Source of the DNA: Vermamoeba vermiformis
Lineage: Eukaryota > Tubulinea > Echinamoebida
Length of the DNA: 64,000 bases
Direction: 5' to 3'
Assembly (NCBI GenBank): GCA_045837725.1
Contig: JBEWZL010000276.1
Span: forward strand, 1-64,000
Shown here: positions 23,701 through 35,965 of the stretch, in pieces
Position numbering within the stretch: position 1 is the stretch's first letter
Layout of the letters: the number at the start of each line of letters is the position of its first letter
The notes under the pieces: model-generated
What the model saw: only the letters and a program-made list of their open reading frames with translations
Databases searched by the model: none
Told to the model about the DNA's origin: nothing
Program-made: the position numbers and the translations under genes

Positions 23701-24925
23701 GTGAGCCAAATTCTTCGAAAAATTTAGCGATTTTCGTTGCACGGATAACAGTTTAAACTACGTACCTGCATAATGGAATTGAAAAAGCACGTGTTTCCAA
23801 GATTTTTCAATCCTTTAATGCCGCTGGTCATATCGTTAGAAATATCCAAGTGAGCGACTTCATTGGCCAAAGTCAGCTCGATATCGTCGTTAACGCCTTG
23901 CTTTCCTTTCCTCGATTGTTGCTGCTGTTGCTGTCTGCCCTTCTTGCCTTGATTTTTCTGATTTTGTTTGTTATTTTTACCGCGTTGCTCTTCGTGACTT
24001 TCTTCTTCGTCTACAACGTCTTGTCAATCAATGTCTGGAGTGCATTTACGGACAATAAATTAGACTTACTTTTACTCTCTTTCGCGTCATCTTCTGCATC
24101 ATCGTCTACCTCGAGACCTTTTACTTTTTTAATAACATTAAGGCATTGGCGAAGCTCTTTGTATTTATCTGAATCATCGACTTTGATGTTCAACGCGCAT
24201 TCAAAACATCTAAAAAAGACCTTCGGTTAGCTCGTATTAAATATAAATGTTGTTATAATACTTACCGCACTTCGAGGGTCTTTAAATTAGCAATAACGAA
24301 ATGTTTGTTGTAATAGGCGTAGTGTTGTCGTGCATGAAATTGTGGAGTGGATGTGCCACAACTGATAGCACCGCACGTTAAACAAACCCATAAATCATCT
24401 GTTCGTGCCTTAAATAAATATTAGCATTTTAAACGTTGAGAATAGGCAAAGAACGACATGCAGCTTTGCTAAAATTTTTTCAATAATTTTCTCAATTATT
24501 TCAGATTAGAATGTTACTTGTAAGTATTTAAATAAATTAATTCGCCACTTACTGATTTGTTTGCATGCTGTTTGCCTTTTTTTCTTCCAGATTGACAGTC
24601 CTAAATAAAAAATAATTCTTAAATTACTGCAGAATTAAAGTTTTTACCACAATATTACGTAAATTATTTTTTCAATTAGTATTACAAAACAACAATACTA
24701 AACTTCATCATGCAGTATTCAATTTAGATTTACCTCGCAACCTTTCAAATTTTTCGTTTCAAGCATCTTTTCGAGATGATTAGCTGGCAATTTAATATGT
24801 TTACAGCCATCGCTGTCGTCGCCATCATCCCCTAAGAGAAAGACTGTCAGATCGCACATCTATCAAGATGTCCCTTTACTGTACGCACCGTGCTGCTTGT
24901 TTTGCTTCCTCTTTCCTTTTGGCAT
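20728..24925 (-). CDS. Ubiquitin carboxyl-terminal hydrolase with zf-UBP domain (USP16/45 type)
   Basis: About ten exons from ATG 24925 (MPKGKRKQNKQ). The zf-UBP domain is seen in CKHIKLP, WVCLTCGAISCG and HARQHYAYYNKHF. The protease Cys box is GLKNLGNTCFFNSIMQ, followed by RQQDAQELLRYLLDG, TCHHCGHKSRVIEPILDLSL, GCSIQSTIYAFTAPELL with two CxxC pairs, ILTLHIKRF, the His box SHSGGLNSGHYVAYVRN, and GWHYFSDTQF ... EAYMLFYERF at the end. It should remove ubiquitin from histones or other proteins. The frame changes three times inside acidic low-complexity linkers (near 23400, 22515 and 21860). The folded parts on both sides are intact. The last intron (21388-20868) contains a 5S rRNA gene and a tRNA gene in the same orientation. 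Confidence 0.92.
20946..20950 (-). terminator. Pol III terminator of 5S rRNA (T5)
   Basis: A run of five T on the transcribed sense strand begins five bases past the 5S 3' end, with a further T run beyond. Confidence 0.7.
20956..21073 (-). rRNA. 5S ribosomal RNA, 118 nt, nested in an intron
   Basis: Sense sequence begins GGGCACGACC and ends GTTGTGCTC. These pair in a nine-base-pair helix I. Conserved internal blocks are visible: CCGTCCGATC, the A-box region GCGAAGTTAAGC, AGTACTGGGGTAGGAGAC (box C) and CCTGGGAATC. Length matches eukaryotic 5S. It lies inside the last intron of the ubiquitin protease gene on the same strand, 149 bp downstream of a tRNA gene. Internal promoters mean it can be transcribed by Pol III independently of the host gene. 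Confidence 0.93.
21212..21217 (-). terminator. Pol III terminator of tRNA-Gln (T6)
   Basis: Six T in a row on the sense strand, five bases past the tRNA 3' end, with further T-rich sequence. Confidence 0.7.
21223..21294 (-). tRNA. tRNA-Gln (anticodon CTG), nested in an intron
   Basis: 72 nt. The acceptor arms GGCTCCG and CGGGGCC pair with one G-T wobble. The anticodon stem TTGGA/TCCAA encloses loop TTCTGAC (anticodon CTG, reads CAG). The T stem CCCGG/CCGGG encloses TTCAATT. The B box GGTTCAATTCC and an A-box-like TAGTATAATGG are present. No tRNA intron. It sits in the last intron of the ubiquitin protease gene, same strand, upstream of the 5S gene. Confidence 0.96.
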
Positions 24926-25410
24926 AGTGTATTTAATATTATTTACAGGTGTATTGTGTCAAAGTTTGTTGTAACAATTAAAAATGGAATTGAACGTTCA
25001 ACATTTGATTTATTCCTAATGAACCGGATCGGGAGAAGATGATTCAGTATCTATCATCATGACGTACATGATTCCATGGTATCATTCGGAAACGAAGAAT
25101 TTCGGAAGGTGCGGATGCACTTTTTTACGCAACGGCGAAACTCGAATGACTTACGGACGGCGGTCCGAGGACTTCTGGCACTCCGGAACGGAACGTACGT
25201 TAATAAATTATAAAAGTTTATATTTGACTATTTATGGCATAAGTATTCAATCTCGTTGTATCTCGTTTCACTTGTCAGCTCATTTAAGGAAAAGCGTAGG
25301 GCCAAAACATTTTTTTGCAAACGTTCACGAAGAGACGACCACAACTGACTATATTTAAGTCGTTCTTACTATTGTAAATATATTAAGAGTGAAGCGAGTT
25401 ACATAAGAAA
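24926..25410. other. Divergent intergenic region, USP/RasGEF
   Basis: 485 bases between divergent ATGs. It must hold both promoters. An open frame at 25059-25358 shows no recognisable domain and was not called. Confidence 0.5.
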
Positions 25411-28400
25411 ATGAGCTTCACTCGATCACAAAGCTCGATCACAGCTGGAACTAGCGCTGCGGCCGGTCGACCTCAATTAGTTCAACAGAAAGCATATTAC
25501 GGCGAATCATTCACATTTTGGAAGCAAAAAGAAGAAGGTAAAGACTAATTCGAATAATTTTCTTAGAGATGCAGCTGCTGACGATAGAATTATAGCCGCC
25601 ATGAATAATAAGAGCAAAACTTCTCCTCGAACTGCTAAGATTAGTAGAAGTGCTTCATCAACAAACAACGCATTAAAATTATCATTACCCACCACAAGCG
25701 AACCGAAAAGTGCGCCAGAGATCAAGGTTCTAGAGTCGCCCAAATCCGAAACAATTCAGTCACCAAAGTCTGAAGGAAATACTGGATTTTATCGCGCTCA
25801 ATCAATGCCAAGACAAGTTCGTTCAAAAAGTAAGTTCAATGAATACAATAATATTTTCGAATATTTGGATCCCTTCAGCCGGAATAGAATCATTTCGTTA
25901 TACCTCGAAAAATGCATCAAAAATTGGCCCGATAATATGATTACGATTTTACATATCTCACCGCCAATCACGAGTGAATTGTGGATCAAATCTCGAAACA
26001 ATTGCTGACGTTTAACTTTAGGTATGCACTCGGATGGCGATATCCCCGCTAAAAGATATAGCCTAAGTGCGCCCTCGCCACGCAAAGAAGGAATTGAAGT
26101 AATGGTGCAATACATTATCCAATCTGGTACGTTACGCGGGATCAAATCCGAAAGTCGAGCGGAAATTAATATCGACTTGCAATCATAGGAGAAACCCCGC
26201 AGAACATACTTAACCATTTATTGGAACCAAGACAAGAGCTATCATCCTCTTCTTCGAATTTACGAGCCAAGAAGTCCCGATCAACCTCATCTCTTTCAGA
26301 CATCGATAGACTTCGAGGAACAATTCATCAGAAGCTAGTATTAAGCGAAGATCAGAAGGAATACTTAATGCAGTTATTAGGTACGGTTTAATTTTCATTC
26401 GTTACACAACCTTAAAAAATTTAAATTTCCAAATTACGTAAAGGCAAATATATTCTACTGCCGTTCCTCTTACCTTATTATGGAATACTTAATTAAGGTT
26501 CAATAATGCAATTTATACTCGGTAAATTGCTGTCGGTTATTAATGGCGTAAACTTACATTTTACTTTTTTAGAATTGGGAAATCAGGAACTCCAACTGCT
26601 ATTTATCAAAACCTTCTTGAGCACGTTGCCTGTCGAGCCACAAGCCTGCATCAAGGCTATGATCACGTTGACGTCATATTTGATCCACGAATCCGCTCAA
26701 CCCGCCAACGAAACCTTGAGCCTGTTTTTCGGCTTTTTTGGAGACGTCCTATTTTCGAATATGGACAAACAGAAGTCACCGTATCTTAGCCTTACCATAC
26801 AGTTCTTTGATTTGGCCTCCCGATATGAAGCTCTAATTTTGGTACGTGCATTTTGAAACTGAAACTGAATTTTTAGGTCCCGTTTCAATTTCCTAACTTG
26901 GTCAATTCTATTTATAGGGTGAGGATCCGGAAGTTCGCTTCAGCCCTCGCAGCGTAGAGGACAAAAGCAATGTCTTATATAGTGCCTCTCCCGAGACCCT
27001 TCTGCGAGTTTTGTTGGATTCGAACTACAGTACGTGTCTTTAATTTATCCGTATTGAAACTAACTTGCCGCTCTAGTCTTCCACGACAGAAAATTTGCCC
27101 GCGTGTTTCTCTTAACGCACAAGTACTTCATCTCTAACGAAGATTTGGCGATTTCGTTTGTGGATTTGTAAGTACACGCGGTTAATTAATTGTTTTATAA
27201 TTAGTGCCCGACCACTTTATAGCTTTAATAACTTGGATTCGAATCTCGCTATGGAAGCGCAATTAAGATTGAAGATCTTACGTACTATGCACCAATGGCT
27301 TGATATTTGCGAGAACGCGATCCGAAGAGATGCATCTGCCGTGAAGGTGATTCAGGACTTTATCTCCGCCACGGAGACACGCATCCAGGCTGAAAAGACT
27401 CTCATTAAAGAATTGGAAGTTGTTCTGGACCGCCCGATGGTAAGTTGTCATATTCACGAAGTTTGCGGGATCCAATTCCAGCGGCTAAATCAGCACGCTA
27501 ATAATCTCTCCGTAGAACGTTCACTCTAAACGTCGCGCCACTATTTCAATGTCACAAGAGCGAATTGACTTAAGCCAATTTACTCCGCGTGAGTTCGCTG
27601 AACAATTGACACTGTTAGCTGTGGCAATGTAAGTTGTAGCTTAATATAGAGCTATCGCAAAATTAATACTAACCTTCGATACTAGGGTACGACACGTGCG
27701 CACAGAAGAGTTGTTGAGCGCCACGGACAGAGCTTTGTCGCCGAACTTTGATTGCCTTGTCACCAGATTCAACAACGTATGTATAATACCCTACAACGAT
27801 AATATGAGTTCTAACACACGCGCAGATTACCACTTGGATCGCCAAGGAGATCCTGATTAAATTCGGCCCTTCTGACCGAGTCAACATGCTGAGCTACTTC
27901 ATTCAAGCAGCTGAAGTACGTATTGAATGTCATTGACACTTACCAACTTGATATTAACAACGCGCTCATAGGTGTGCCGCAATAACCGCGACTACTTTAG
28001 CGCATATTCGATCTACTGTGCTTTGAACATGTTCTGCATCAGCCGATTAACTCAGACTTGGGATGTAAGTTCGCTCGTGTTTTCTTCGCTTTCTATTAGG
28101 TACTAACTAGCCATACAGAAACTGCCGAAGAAGGATGCCTCTCGCTTCAAGAAACTCGAGACTTTGTTCAATATGGACTTCAACTTCGCTGAATACCGCA
28201 AGACGGTCTCATCGACACGCTCCACTTCCATTCCCGTCATGGCAATTTTGACTAAGGACGTGATCAGGTTCGAAACTGATCCGACTACTGACGCCGTCGG
28301 TCACGTGGACGTGGACAAGCTGCGAAGAATCTACGACCTTGCTGAGAGCTTTGAAATGTGCAAGGAGTACAGCGTTAGCGAGTTGAAGAAGAACGACGAA

Positions 28401-28496
28401 CTCTACAGCTTCTTGAACGAATTGATTGTTTTCAACACTACTGAAGAATTGGAAACCATGTCGTTCTCTTTGCAAGCCCCTGCCGCTAAGAAGTAA
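25411..28496 (+). CDS. Ras guanine nucleotide exchange factor (REM + CDC25 domains)
   Basis: About fourteen exons with in-phase joins. A Ser-rich N-terminal region (KTSPRTAKISRSAS; ESPKSETIQSPKSEG) is followed by a helical middle. A RasGEF_N/REM domain follows (RKFARVFLLTHKYFISNEDL ... LKILRTMHQWLDICENAI). Next comes the CDC25 catalytic domain (IDLSQFTPREFAEQLTLLAV, RFNNITTWIAKEILI, NMLSYFIQAAEVCRNNRDYF, AYSIYCALNMFCISRLTQTW, TSIPVMAILTKDVIRF). It opens Ras-family GTPases for GTP loading at membranes. Many Ser-Pro sites suggest phospho-control (inference). Codons near the 3' end are more C/G-ended than in neighbours, hinting at high expression. Confidence 0.92.
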
Positions 28497-29036
28497 CGAG
28501 ATCTTGCTCGTATTGCGTTAGCGAAACTATTTATTTATTTAACCTTGTGAATACCGGTTCTTAATTTATTTGATTGTAGATACTATTGCTTTAAAACTTA
28601 CTTGTAAAATAAAATTTTGATTGTAAAGCAGATGGCGCCAAAAATTGTGTGACACGTTAACTGAAAGCTTACGTTGCTTCGTGAAGAGGATACAAAACCT
28701 GAAATTATTAGCACATGTTGCGAGTAAAATGATCAAGCTTTGATGGCGGCCCGACGGTTGCATCTAATGCACATCCGAAGCGTTTGCTCTTTTTTCAAAT
28801 AAGAATTCCCAGGCTGGAGTTCCGCATAGTGCCGCATAGTTCCATTGAATTGTATTGCATAACGGTTGTCGGGTTTGATTATTACGTCGGGTGGATGAAT
28901 GCGGGAATGATTCTGTTGGTCAGACCCTGACCACGATTCGGGCAGCAAAAACGGAAACAATGCCCGATTTCAGTTTGCGCTTCAGCTCTGCTGGACAATA
29001 CCTCTAACCTTTTTAAACTTTTTCTAGCTATCTACA
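28497..29036. other. Gene-free region upstream of sterol methyltransferase
   Basis: 540 bases holding the RasGEF 3' end and the promoter of the next gene. A 75-codon minus-strand frame (28733-28960) has no recognisable feature and was not called. A pyrimidine-rich tract ends at the ATG. Confidence 0.5.
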
Positions 29037-30328
29037 ATGTCGTTGATTTCGGTCCCGAAAAGCTACGGTAACCAACAAAGCCACAAGGACGTTGAATCCC
29101 ACGTCGCCAAGTACAGAGATCTTCATGACGATAGCAAGCTCACCACCGAAGAGCGTAACAAGAACTACCAAGACGTCGTTGTTAACTACTACGACTTGGC
29201 CACCGACTTCTACGAGAAGGGTTGGGGTGAGCACTTCCCACTTCGCCAAGCAATTCAAGGGCGAGCCCTACACTGAAGCTCTTAAGCGTCAAGAGTTCTA
29301 CTTGGCCCTCCGAGCTCATATGAAGGAAGGCTCCAAGGTCCTCGATATTGGATGCGGTATTGGTGGTCCCATGAGAAATATTGCTAGATTCACTGGTAAA
29401 CGAGTCTAAAAATATTACAAAAATTATTGGGACAATTGATACTAACGTATAATATTTTAAAATAATATAGGCGCTCATATCACTGGTCTCAACTTGAACG
29501 CTTACCAAGTCAAGCGCGCTACTGAATTGAACGCCAAGGCTGGCTTGTCTCATTTGCTCACCGTCGTCCAAGTACGCATAATAATTCTAATTTTGATTCG
29601 TAAAAACAATGATCCCAGCGTTATTTTTGATTCGGATTAACTTGATCGCGATCTAATTTACGCAAATTAAGCTCAGATTTATTAACCGTTTGCCATTATT
29701 AGGGTGATTTCATGAAGATGCCCTTCGAGGACAACACCTTCGATATTTGCTACGAGATCGAAGCTACTGCCCACGCTCCCAGCAAGGTTGGCGTCTACTC
29801 TGAAGCCTACCGTGTGTTGAAACCTGGAGGTATCTTCGTTGGCTACGAGTGGGTCTTCACCAAGAACGTAAGTATTGAATTTCCGAATCGTAATCTGCTC
29901 AAGTAACTAACGATCAAATCTGATTCATGAAGTACGATCCCAACTCTGAGCAACACAAGTACATCAAGAAGGCTATCGAAGAAGGTGATGGCTTGCCCGA
30001 TATTGCTCACATTAACGATATTCCTGTTGCTTTGAAGGAATCTGGATTTGTTGATGTCGAAGTTCGCGATGTTGCCGAAGAGGCTCAAGTTCCTTGGGAG
30101 GATCCTCTTACTCCTAAGTACACTTTGAGCAACTGGCAATTGACTCCTGTTGGCAAGAAGCTCATCGAATTGGCTTTGATCGCCGCCGAAAAGGTCAAGT
30201 TGGCTCCCAAGGGTACTTTGGGCGTTCAAAACATGCTTTTGCGTGCCCAAGAAGGTCTTTACTTGGGTGGCAAGCTCAAGGTGTTCACTCCTATGGCCTT
30301 CCACTATGGCAAGAAGCCCGAAGCTTAA
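29037..30328 (+). CDS. ERG6/SMT1: Sterol 24-C-methyltransferase
   Basis: Four exons. The enzyme transfers a methyl from S-adenosylmethionine to C24 of a sterol, at the ER or lipid droplets. Family blocks: [34 protein letters not shown], the SAM-binding [78 protein letters not shown], and a C-terminal sterol-methyltransferase domain ending [12 protein letters not shown]. In the first exon the frame changes by +1 at a CCC run (29237-29239) between GWGEHF and HFAKQF. Both flanks are highly conserved coding sequence, so an extra base in the assembly is likely. The strongly C/G-ended codon choice suggests a highly expressed gene. Confidence 0.95.
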
Positions 30329-30730
30329 ATAACGACGATGTAACATAGCAGCGAAAAATTAATAAAAAATTTTGCACTCTAATTAGCGGTACTGCCATCA
30401 ACAATGAATTTGTTTAAATCATGTTGCGAATTCGAGCGGACGTCGAGACTGGGCGGTTGGAAATCTGGAAAATTTTCGATCAAGATCGGTATAAATGTGG
30501 TGGGGCAACGTTAATTGTAACGCGTAGGTAGATTTCTTAATGTCTGATAGTAATGTTCAAAAGTACGATCCTCGCGAAAGTTCATTGCTTTCGGTCCGCG
30601 ACCACATCCGTACTTTGAAAAATGAATGCTCTTTGACCTCAAGCCACAACACGAAGTCAATAAGCGTTAACATAGTGCCCTATACAACCTTGTCGAAACG
30701 TGTTTTATTCGGCCAAATGCAGCAGTCTCA
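30329..30730. other. Gene-free spacer between convergent genes
   Basis: Holds the 3' ends of the sterol methyltransferase gene (AATAAAAAATT tail) and of the minus-strand unknown gene. The open frame on the plus strand from 30540 is the shadow of that gene. Confidence 0.5.
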
Positions 30731-33410
30731 CTATTGCTTTTCTATTTGGTTACAAATGTCCAGCGCTTCTTCGTACGTTATTTTATGCTTTGGTTTGATG
30801 TTTTGCATGAATTCTTCTCTGCTAGGCATGTTCAACGCCCTAAAGGCACTTAAAAATTTCAGCGCGACAACATTTCTGGTCTTCAATGCCTCAATTGTCA
30901 AGGTTGGTCCGAGTCGCACTAGGCCGTCACAGTCCATTGCTAGCACTTTCAGTTTCGCCAAGTTTGTTTCGTATTTCATCAAAAACTTGAAAAATTTGTC
31001 CATTTCCAGCGAATTTGGTATTGACTTGCCAATTATGTCTATTATCCAATCCTTTGTACGACGGAAATATTTGTAGTCGAATGTTGCCGAAGCTTGTCGC
31101 GCAATGGATGTAAGGCACCTAGGGTTCAATATGTTGAAATCGCTAGCTGCAAATTGCAAGATCCATGGCTGAGCTCGGAGAATTTTTTTGTCAAAGTAAT
31201 GATCGATACGTATCGGATAAAGTGTAGCAAATAAATTGGCTAAGGTTAACGCACTAGGTTCGTCAAGGTATCCAACGATCAATTGGATCAATTCTTTTGG
31301 GAGATTTCGCAATCCGATCGATTCACCGTCCGCTTTCTTCCAGGCCAATAAAACTGCCATTTTTGTATCTGAGATGTATCTTTGCTGCCTGCAAATATCA
31401 CCGAACTTTTCAAAAATGAATATCCACACTTTGTAAATATCAAAATTGCTGTTCGGTAACACGCTAAACGCTGCTTTCCTATTGGTCAGTATTGCTCTTG
31501 TCGCGAATTGTTCCAATAAATTAATGGAAATTGTGGCACGTTTTTCAATGACTCTTCGAACTACTTCAAAGTGCTTTTCGGGCAGATCTGTCCTCTCCCA
31601 GTCAAAATACACACTACAAATAATATTAATAAGACACAATACATACATAATAGACTTATTTTACTTCTGCGATTGGAATTTTCGCAAAGAAAAAAAAATC
31701 GTTTTGGATCCGCTACTATCCGTCACTTTTTCTTATGATAGCCGACATCAAAAGTATAAATAATTAATGTAATAAAGTTTTAACCGACACCTATAATACG
31801 ATTATACTATATTTGTCGGGTAATATTAATCAGGTGCATTAAATAGTCGACCAAAAGTTAGCGGATTGAATTTTAGATAGTTTTTGAAACAACGAAGAAA
31901 ATTCAAAGTACTTACAACTCATATGTCGTCAATTCGAATAACCATTCTACGATATCATCGAGTATGTCATCAACAACGGTCAAATACTCCAGTAGCGGGT
32001 TGGGCTGGTTGATGGTTGATTGCGAATGTGCAAAACTTCTTCGATACCTCGTAATTTCTCTCCAATTATATTCTTCGAAAGTATTAGCGGATTAACTAAG
32101 TATTTTTAGGTCTCTTACTGTGAATTCTTTGCAATTCTTTCATAGCCTCGAGATCTTGTTTGGCCAAGCGGAGATAAAATTCATAAAGTTCTAGGCGTTG
32201 AATAGGCTTATTGTTCTCTAATCCGTATCTCGGCAATCGAGATTTAGTCGATTCAGTGAACGGCTTTCTTCCACCTGGATTTTGATGGTAAAATAACCGC
32301 GAGCCGTAAAATATGACAATAAAACAGTCTGTTGCCTCTGTCCCTATAAAAACCATTGTTAGTTACATATTATACTTATATTGCTATATTTGGTCCCTAC
32401 TTCGGAACTCTTGGGTAATTTGAGTTCGATCCAAACCGCCGTAGAACCAAGGTTGTCGTTCAATAGGCAATTGCAACAATTCTTTTGTGACAAGTATGCC
32501 ATTTTCAGGCACAATGTTTCGTGGCGCTAATATTTCATGAATGGGTGTTTCACTGAATTCAGCACAAACGATACGTACCTCGGTTAAGCAGGCTTTCCAA
32601 AGCAATTTCAGCTGTATATCTCATTGGTTCATATACTCGTCTATATAGGTCATTCAAGAAACTGTGGATTCGAATAAAATTTAACTTCGTTTCTGGATCC
32701 GATATCGCTTGACTGACGGATGTGGCATCAGTTGGTTCTAGCTCGACATAAACAAACAAACGATTGTATAATATGACTTGTTTGTCTATCCATCTGTTCG
32801 TGTGCGCTATTTTCATAGCGTTAATGTATTGTCTTGGTCGAAAAAAAGGAAATGAAAATCTATAGATTTCTTCGTGATCTGATCCTTTTGGACAGTTGGT
32901 TGCTTGAACATAATCCAAATACGATCTAAGAAATTCTACAGGTGCATGTTGAGTAACATATTCAATTAAACTATTGAGAAGCCTGGCGCTTTCGCACTTC
33001 GAGAAATATTTGACGAGCAGATCGGCAACTAAAAATTAAATTGGTATTATTGTCAATTTTATCTTCCAATTATTAAATAAAATTACTTACATTGCCTAAA
33101 ATTGTCGAATTTATTCTTTAAAATGAAGTAGCGTAGCGTGTTGCTGACAAATCGAATTCTTTCTAATATTGAATAAAAAATTAAATCACAGAAAAATACG
33201 AGAATGATTTGATTTACCTCTAACATATCTATTACACAGTTTAACTAATATTTCGTCGCTTAAATAATTTTTGCAAGCCTTTGAAGCGAGAGACAAATTC
33301 GAAATTGCTTTGAAGACTTCATAACTTCCTTTTGCTCGCTTTAATCGTGAACAAACGATCGTAATTACATTTAATATTTGTGTTTCTGCCATGAAGCGCT
33401 GTTCACTCAT
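30731..33410 (-). CDS. Unrecognised intracellular protein, paralog A
   Basis: Multi-exon gene from ATG 33410 (MSEQRFMAETQIL) to a stop at 30731. No signal peptide or membrane segment. The protein is mostly helical. It has an N-terminal helical block (FKAISNLSLASKACKNYLSD), repeated helical hairpins, and a C-terminal block VLLAWKKADGESIGLRNLPK ELIQLIVGYLDEPSALTLANL, ending KPKHKITYEEALDICNQIEK. The same blocks occur in the next gene, so the two are tandem duplicates. The LPKELIQLIVGYL stretch looks a little like an F-box, but I would not assign it. The intron positions I could check match between the two genes. Confidence 0.75.
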
Positions 33411-33600
33411 TCGCAACTCAAAACTGAATAAATATTTAGCTAGCTGAAAAAAATACTTGGACCGACGAACCCAAATTAGTATTTATTCGGCTTTTACGGT
33501 ATAAAATTCAAAATTGGAGGCATTTTATTAGATAAGAACTTGATTATTCTAACAGATCCAACAGAATCAAGGTGTTTTTTAGGCTTTCTTGGCGTTGTTC

Positions 33601-35965
33601 TCACTCAGTCGATTTAGCTGCAGTTTCTCGACTCCGTTTAATATCATCAACCAGTTCTAAGGCCTCTTCATACGTAATATTATGCTTCGGTTTGATATTC
33701 GCTGCAAAATATTCACGTGATGGCATTACAAATCTGCCTAAGCCAATCAAAAACTCTAGAGCTGGTCTATTCCTGGTCTTAAATGCTTCAATAGCTAAAA
33801 TATCTGGCCGCGTCATAATAACTGGACCTTTTTCTAGGCTTGGTGTGCCGTATTTGAAAGTTGCTTTCACTAGCTTCCCTATAATAGTATTCGGGAAATC
33901 ATTCAAGTGCTTTCGGTAAAATTTCATGGTTTGGGTTGCTAAGTTAGTTCTGGCGTAGTGTTGAACGTCCCAACATATCTTGTCCGTGTGATCGTAGTAA
34001 AATTTCACGCTCCAATCGTTGTTTTCAAACCATTCTTTTGTCATTTTGTAGTTAATTACTCGTGAGGGACTCTTTTTCGCCAAAATATTCGCAAAAGTGC
34101 AAACTAACGGAGGTTCGTTCATAAACTCGACGATTGTTTTCACAATCTCCTTTGGGAGATTTCTAAATCCTATAGAGTCTCCTTCCGCATGTCTCCAAGC
34201 CAATAAAGTCATGATTTTTTGTTCGGAGATGATTCGTTGTTCTTTGCAAAGTTTTTGATAATGGTCAAAAACAAAGTTCCAAATCATGCTACTGCTTGAA
34301 TCATCCCAGCAGTCCGCTAACTGTTCCATTTGCAATTTCGAACTCGGGACATCGGATTCGATGATTTGAGTTATTAGATTTCCGCTCATTCTCGGTTTCA
34401 ACGGAATTAATCTCCGAATGAATCTCAAATGGCCTTTCGGAATTGAGGTTCTCTCCCAATATAGTTTGATACTATGAAAATAATGTTATTAGTAAAAGAA
34501 CCAAAAGAATATTGATTAAATGAAACGTACTTGGATGGACCGAACTTTTCTAGCAGCCAATCAAAAACATCTTCGCGGATGTGATCAACTTTGTTCAAAT
34601 ATTCCGTTATCGGATGCGGCTGCCGCATTGTCAATTCCCAATCCAAGACTAGAATAAACATTATTAAACAAACGATAAAAAAATTAGTATGCATACCATT
34701 GTTCGCTGCAATTGTTTTCATCTTCTCAAAGTCATTGGCCACAAGACTACGATAGAATTCATACAGATGAAGATCGATCGGACCGTTCTTGCTCTTCAAA
34801 CCATAGTTCGGCAGGAATTTCTTGATCGAATCTTCGTACACTCCTTCTTTTTTCAATTGGAATTGGTCGCTAATAAGCGATGCGCCGTAGAATGTCACAA
34901 CGAAACAATTTTGTGATGCCGGATCTGCAAAAAAAGAAAATTTTGAGCCGATTGCGGGATAATAGAAGGCCTAACTGACCTTCAAACATTTTTCGAATAT
35001 CAGCTCTCGACAAATTTCCGTGAAACCAGGGCTGTTGTTCGATGGGCAATGCAAATAGCTCTTTTGTCGTTTTAACGGCGTTCTTTGGCAACACTATAAT
35101 ATTCCATTATTACCAAATAAGGAATAAAATCTTTATCTTACCGTGAGTTAAACTTTCAAAGACGAACAACGCGCCTCTGCCATCAACGAGCCTTCTCTTG
35201 TACAAGTTCATAAAATGATGCATTAACCATTCAAAGTTGAGCTTAGTCTTGTTCGCAATAGCCGATTTAACTTTAGCAATCATATCTTGAACTTTATCCG
35301 TGTTGTTCAAGCCTGCCACAATACGCAGTCAAATGGAACAGAAAATCAGTTTTCTCGACCCATTTGTTGTCATTGGCCAGTTTAAAGGCTTTGATTAATA
35401 TCTTTGGATGAAATCCTTTGAATCTATCATTAACATTTCCGTGCGTGAAGTAATTCGCTAAAGTAGTCGTATGAAGTTGACGAGTGTAAAAATAATCGAC
35501 ATAGTCTTTCAAGAATTGAAGTGAGGCGTGCTGTGTGACATACGGAAGCAAACTATTTATAGTAAATAGGGCCTCATTGCGGGGCAGGTGAAAGACAATC
35601 AGATCCGCAACTAAACTAAAATTAGTTTTCGTGAACATTCATGAATTGACTACTTACGTATTTCAAAATTACCAAAATCATTATTACGAATGAAATATTT
35701 GAGTCTGTTGGTCGCAAATAGGGTTCGTGCTGCAATAAAAAATAAATTAAATATTTAATTATTTTAACTCATTATGCGTACCTCTCAGGAACTTAAAACA
35801 CATTTGAATAATTATTTCGTCGGTAAGACATGATTTTAAGGTTTTTGAAGCGATTGACAAGCTGATCAGACCTTTGAGAACATCCAAACTGTCTTTCGGT
35901 TGTCGAGACAGCTTTACTGCCAGAAATACCGCGTCCAATAGGTTCAAATATTGTTTTTGTTCCAT
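33601..35965 (-). CDS. Unrecognised intracellular protein, paralog B
   Basis: Tandem paralog of the neighbouring gene, 190 bases away on the same strand. ATG 35965 gives MEQKQYLNLLDAVF. Shared blocks: SIASKTLKSCLTDEIIIQMC, FATNRLKYFIRNNDFGNFEI, LLAWRHAEGDSIGFRNLPKE IVKTIVEFMNEPPLVCTFAN, and NIKPKHNITYEEALELVDDI near the end. Identity by eye is moderate, so the duplication is old. The frame changes by +1 near 35320 (after FLFHLTAY, resuming IVAGLNNTDKVQDM). Paralog A reads through at that place without a break. Function unknown. Confidence 0.75.

Noticed and set aside
25059-25358. Plus-strand 99-codon ORF in the USP/RasGEF spacer
   Set aside because: No recognisable domain, and it sits in a promoter region. 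Possibly chance.
28733-28960. Minus-strand 75-codon ORF upstream of sterol methyltransferase
   Set aside because: No similarity seen and no clear transcript context.
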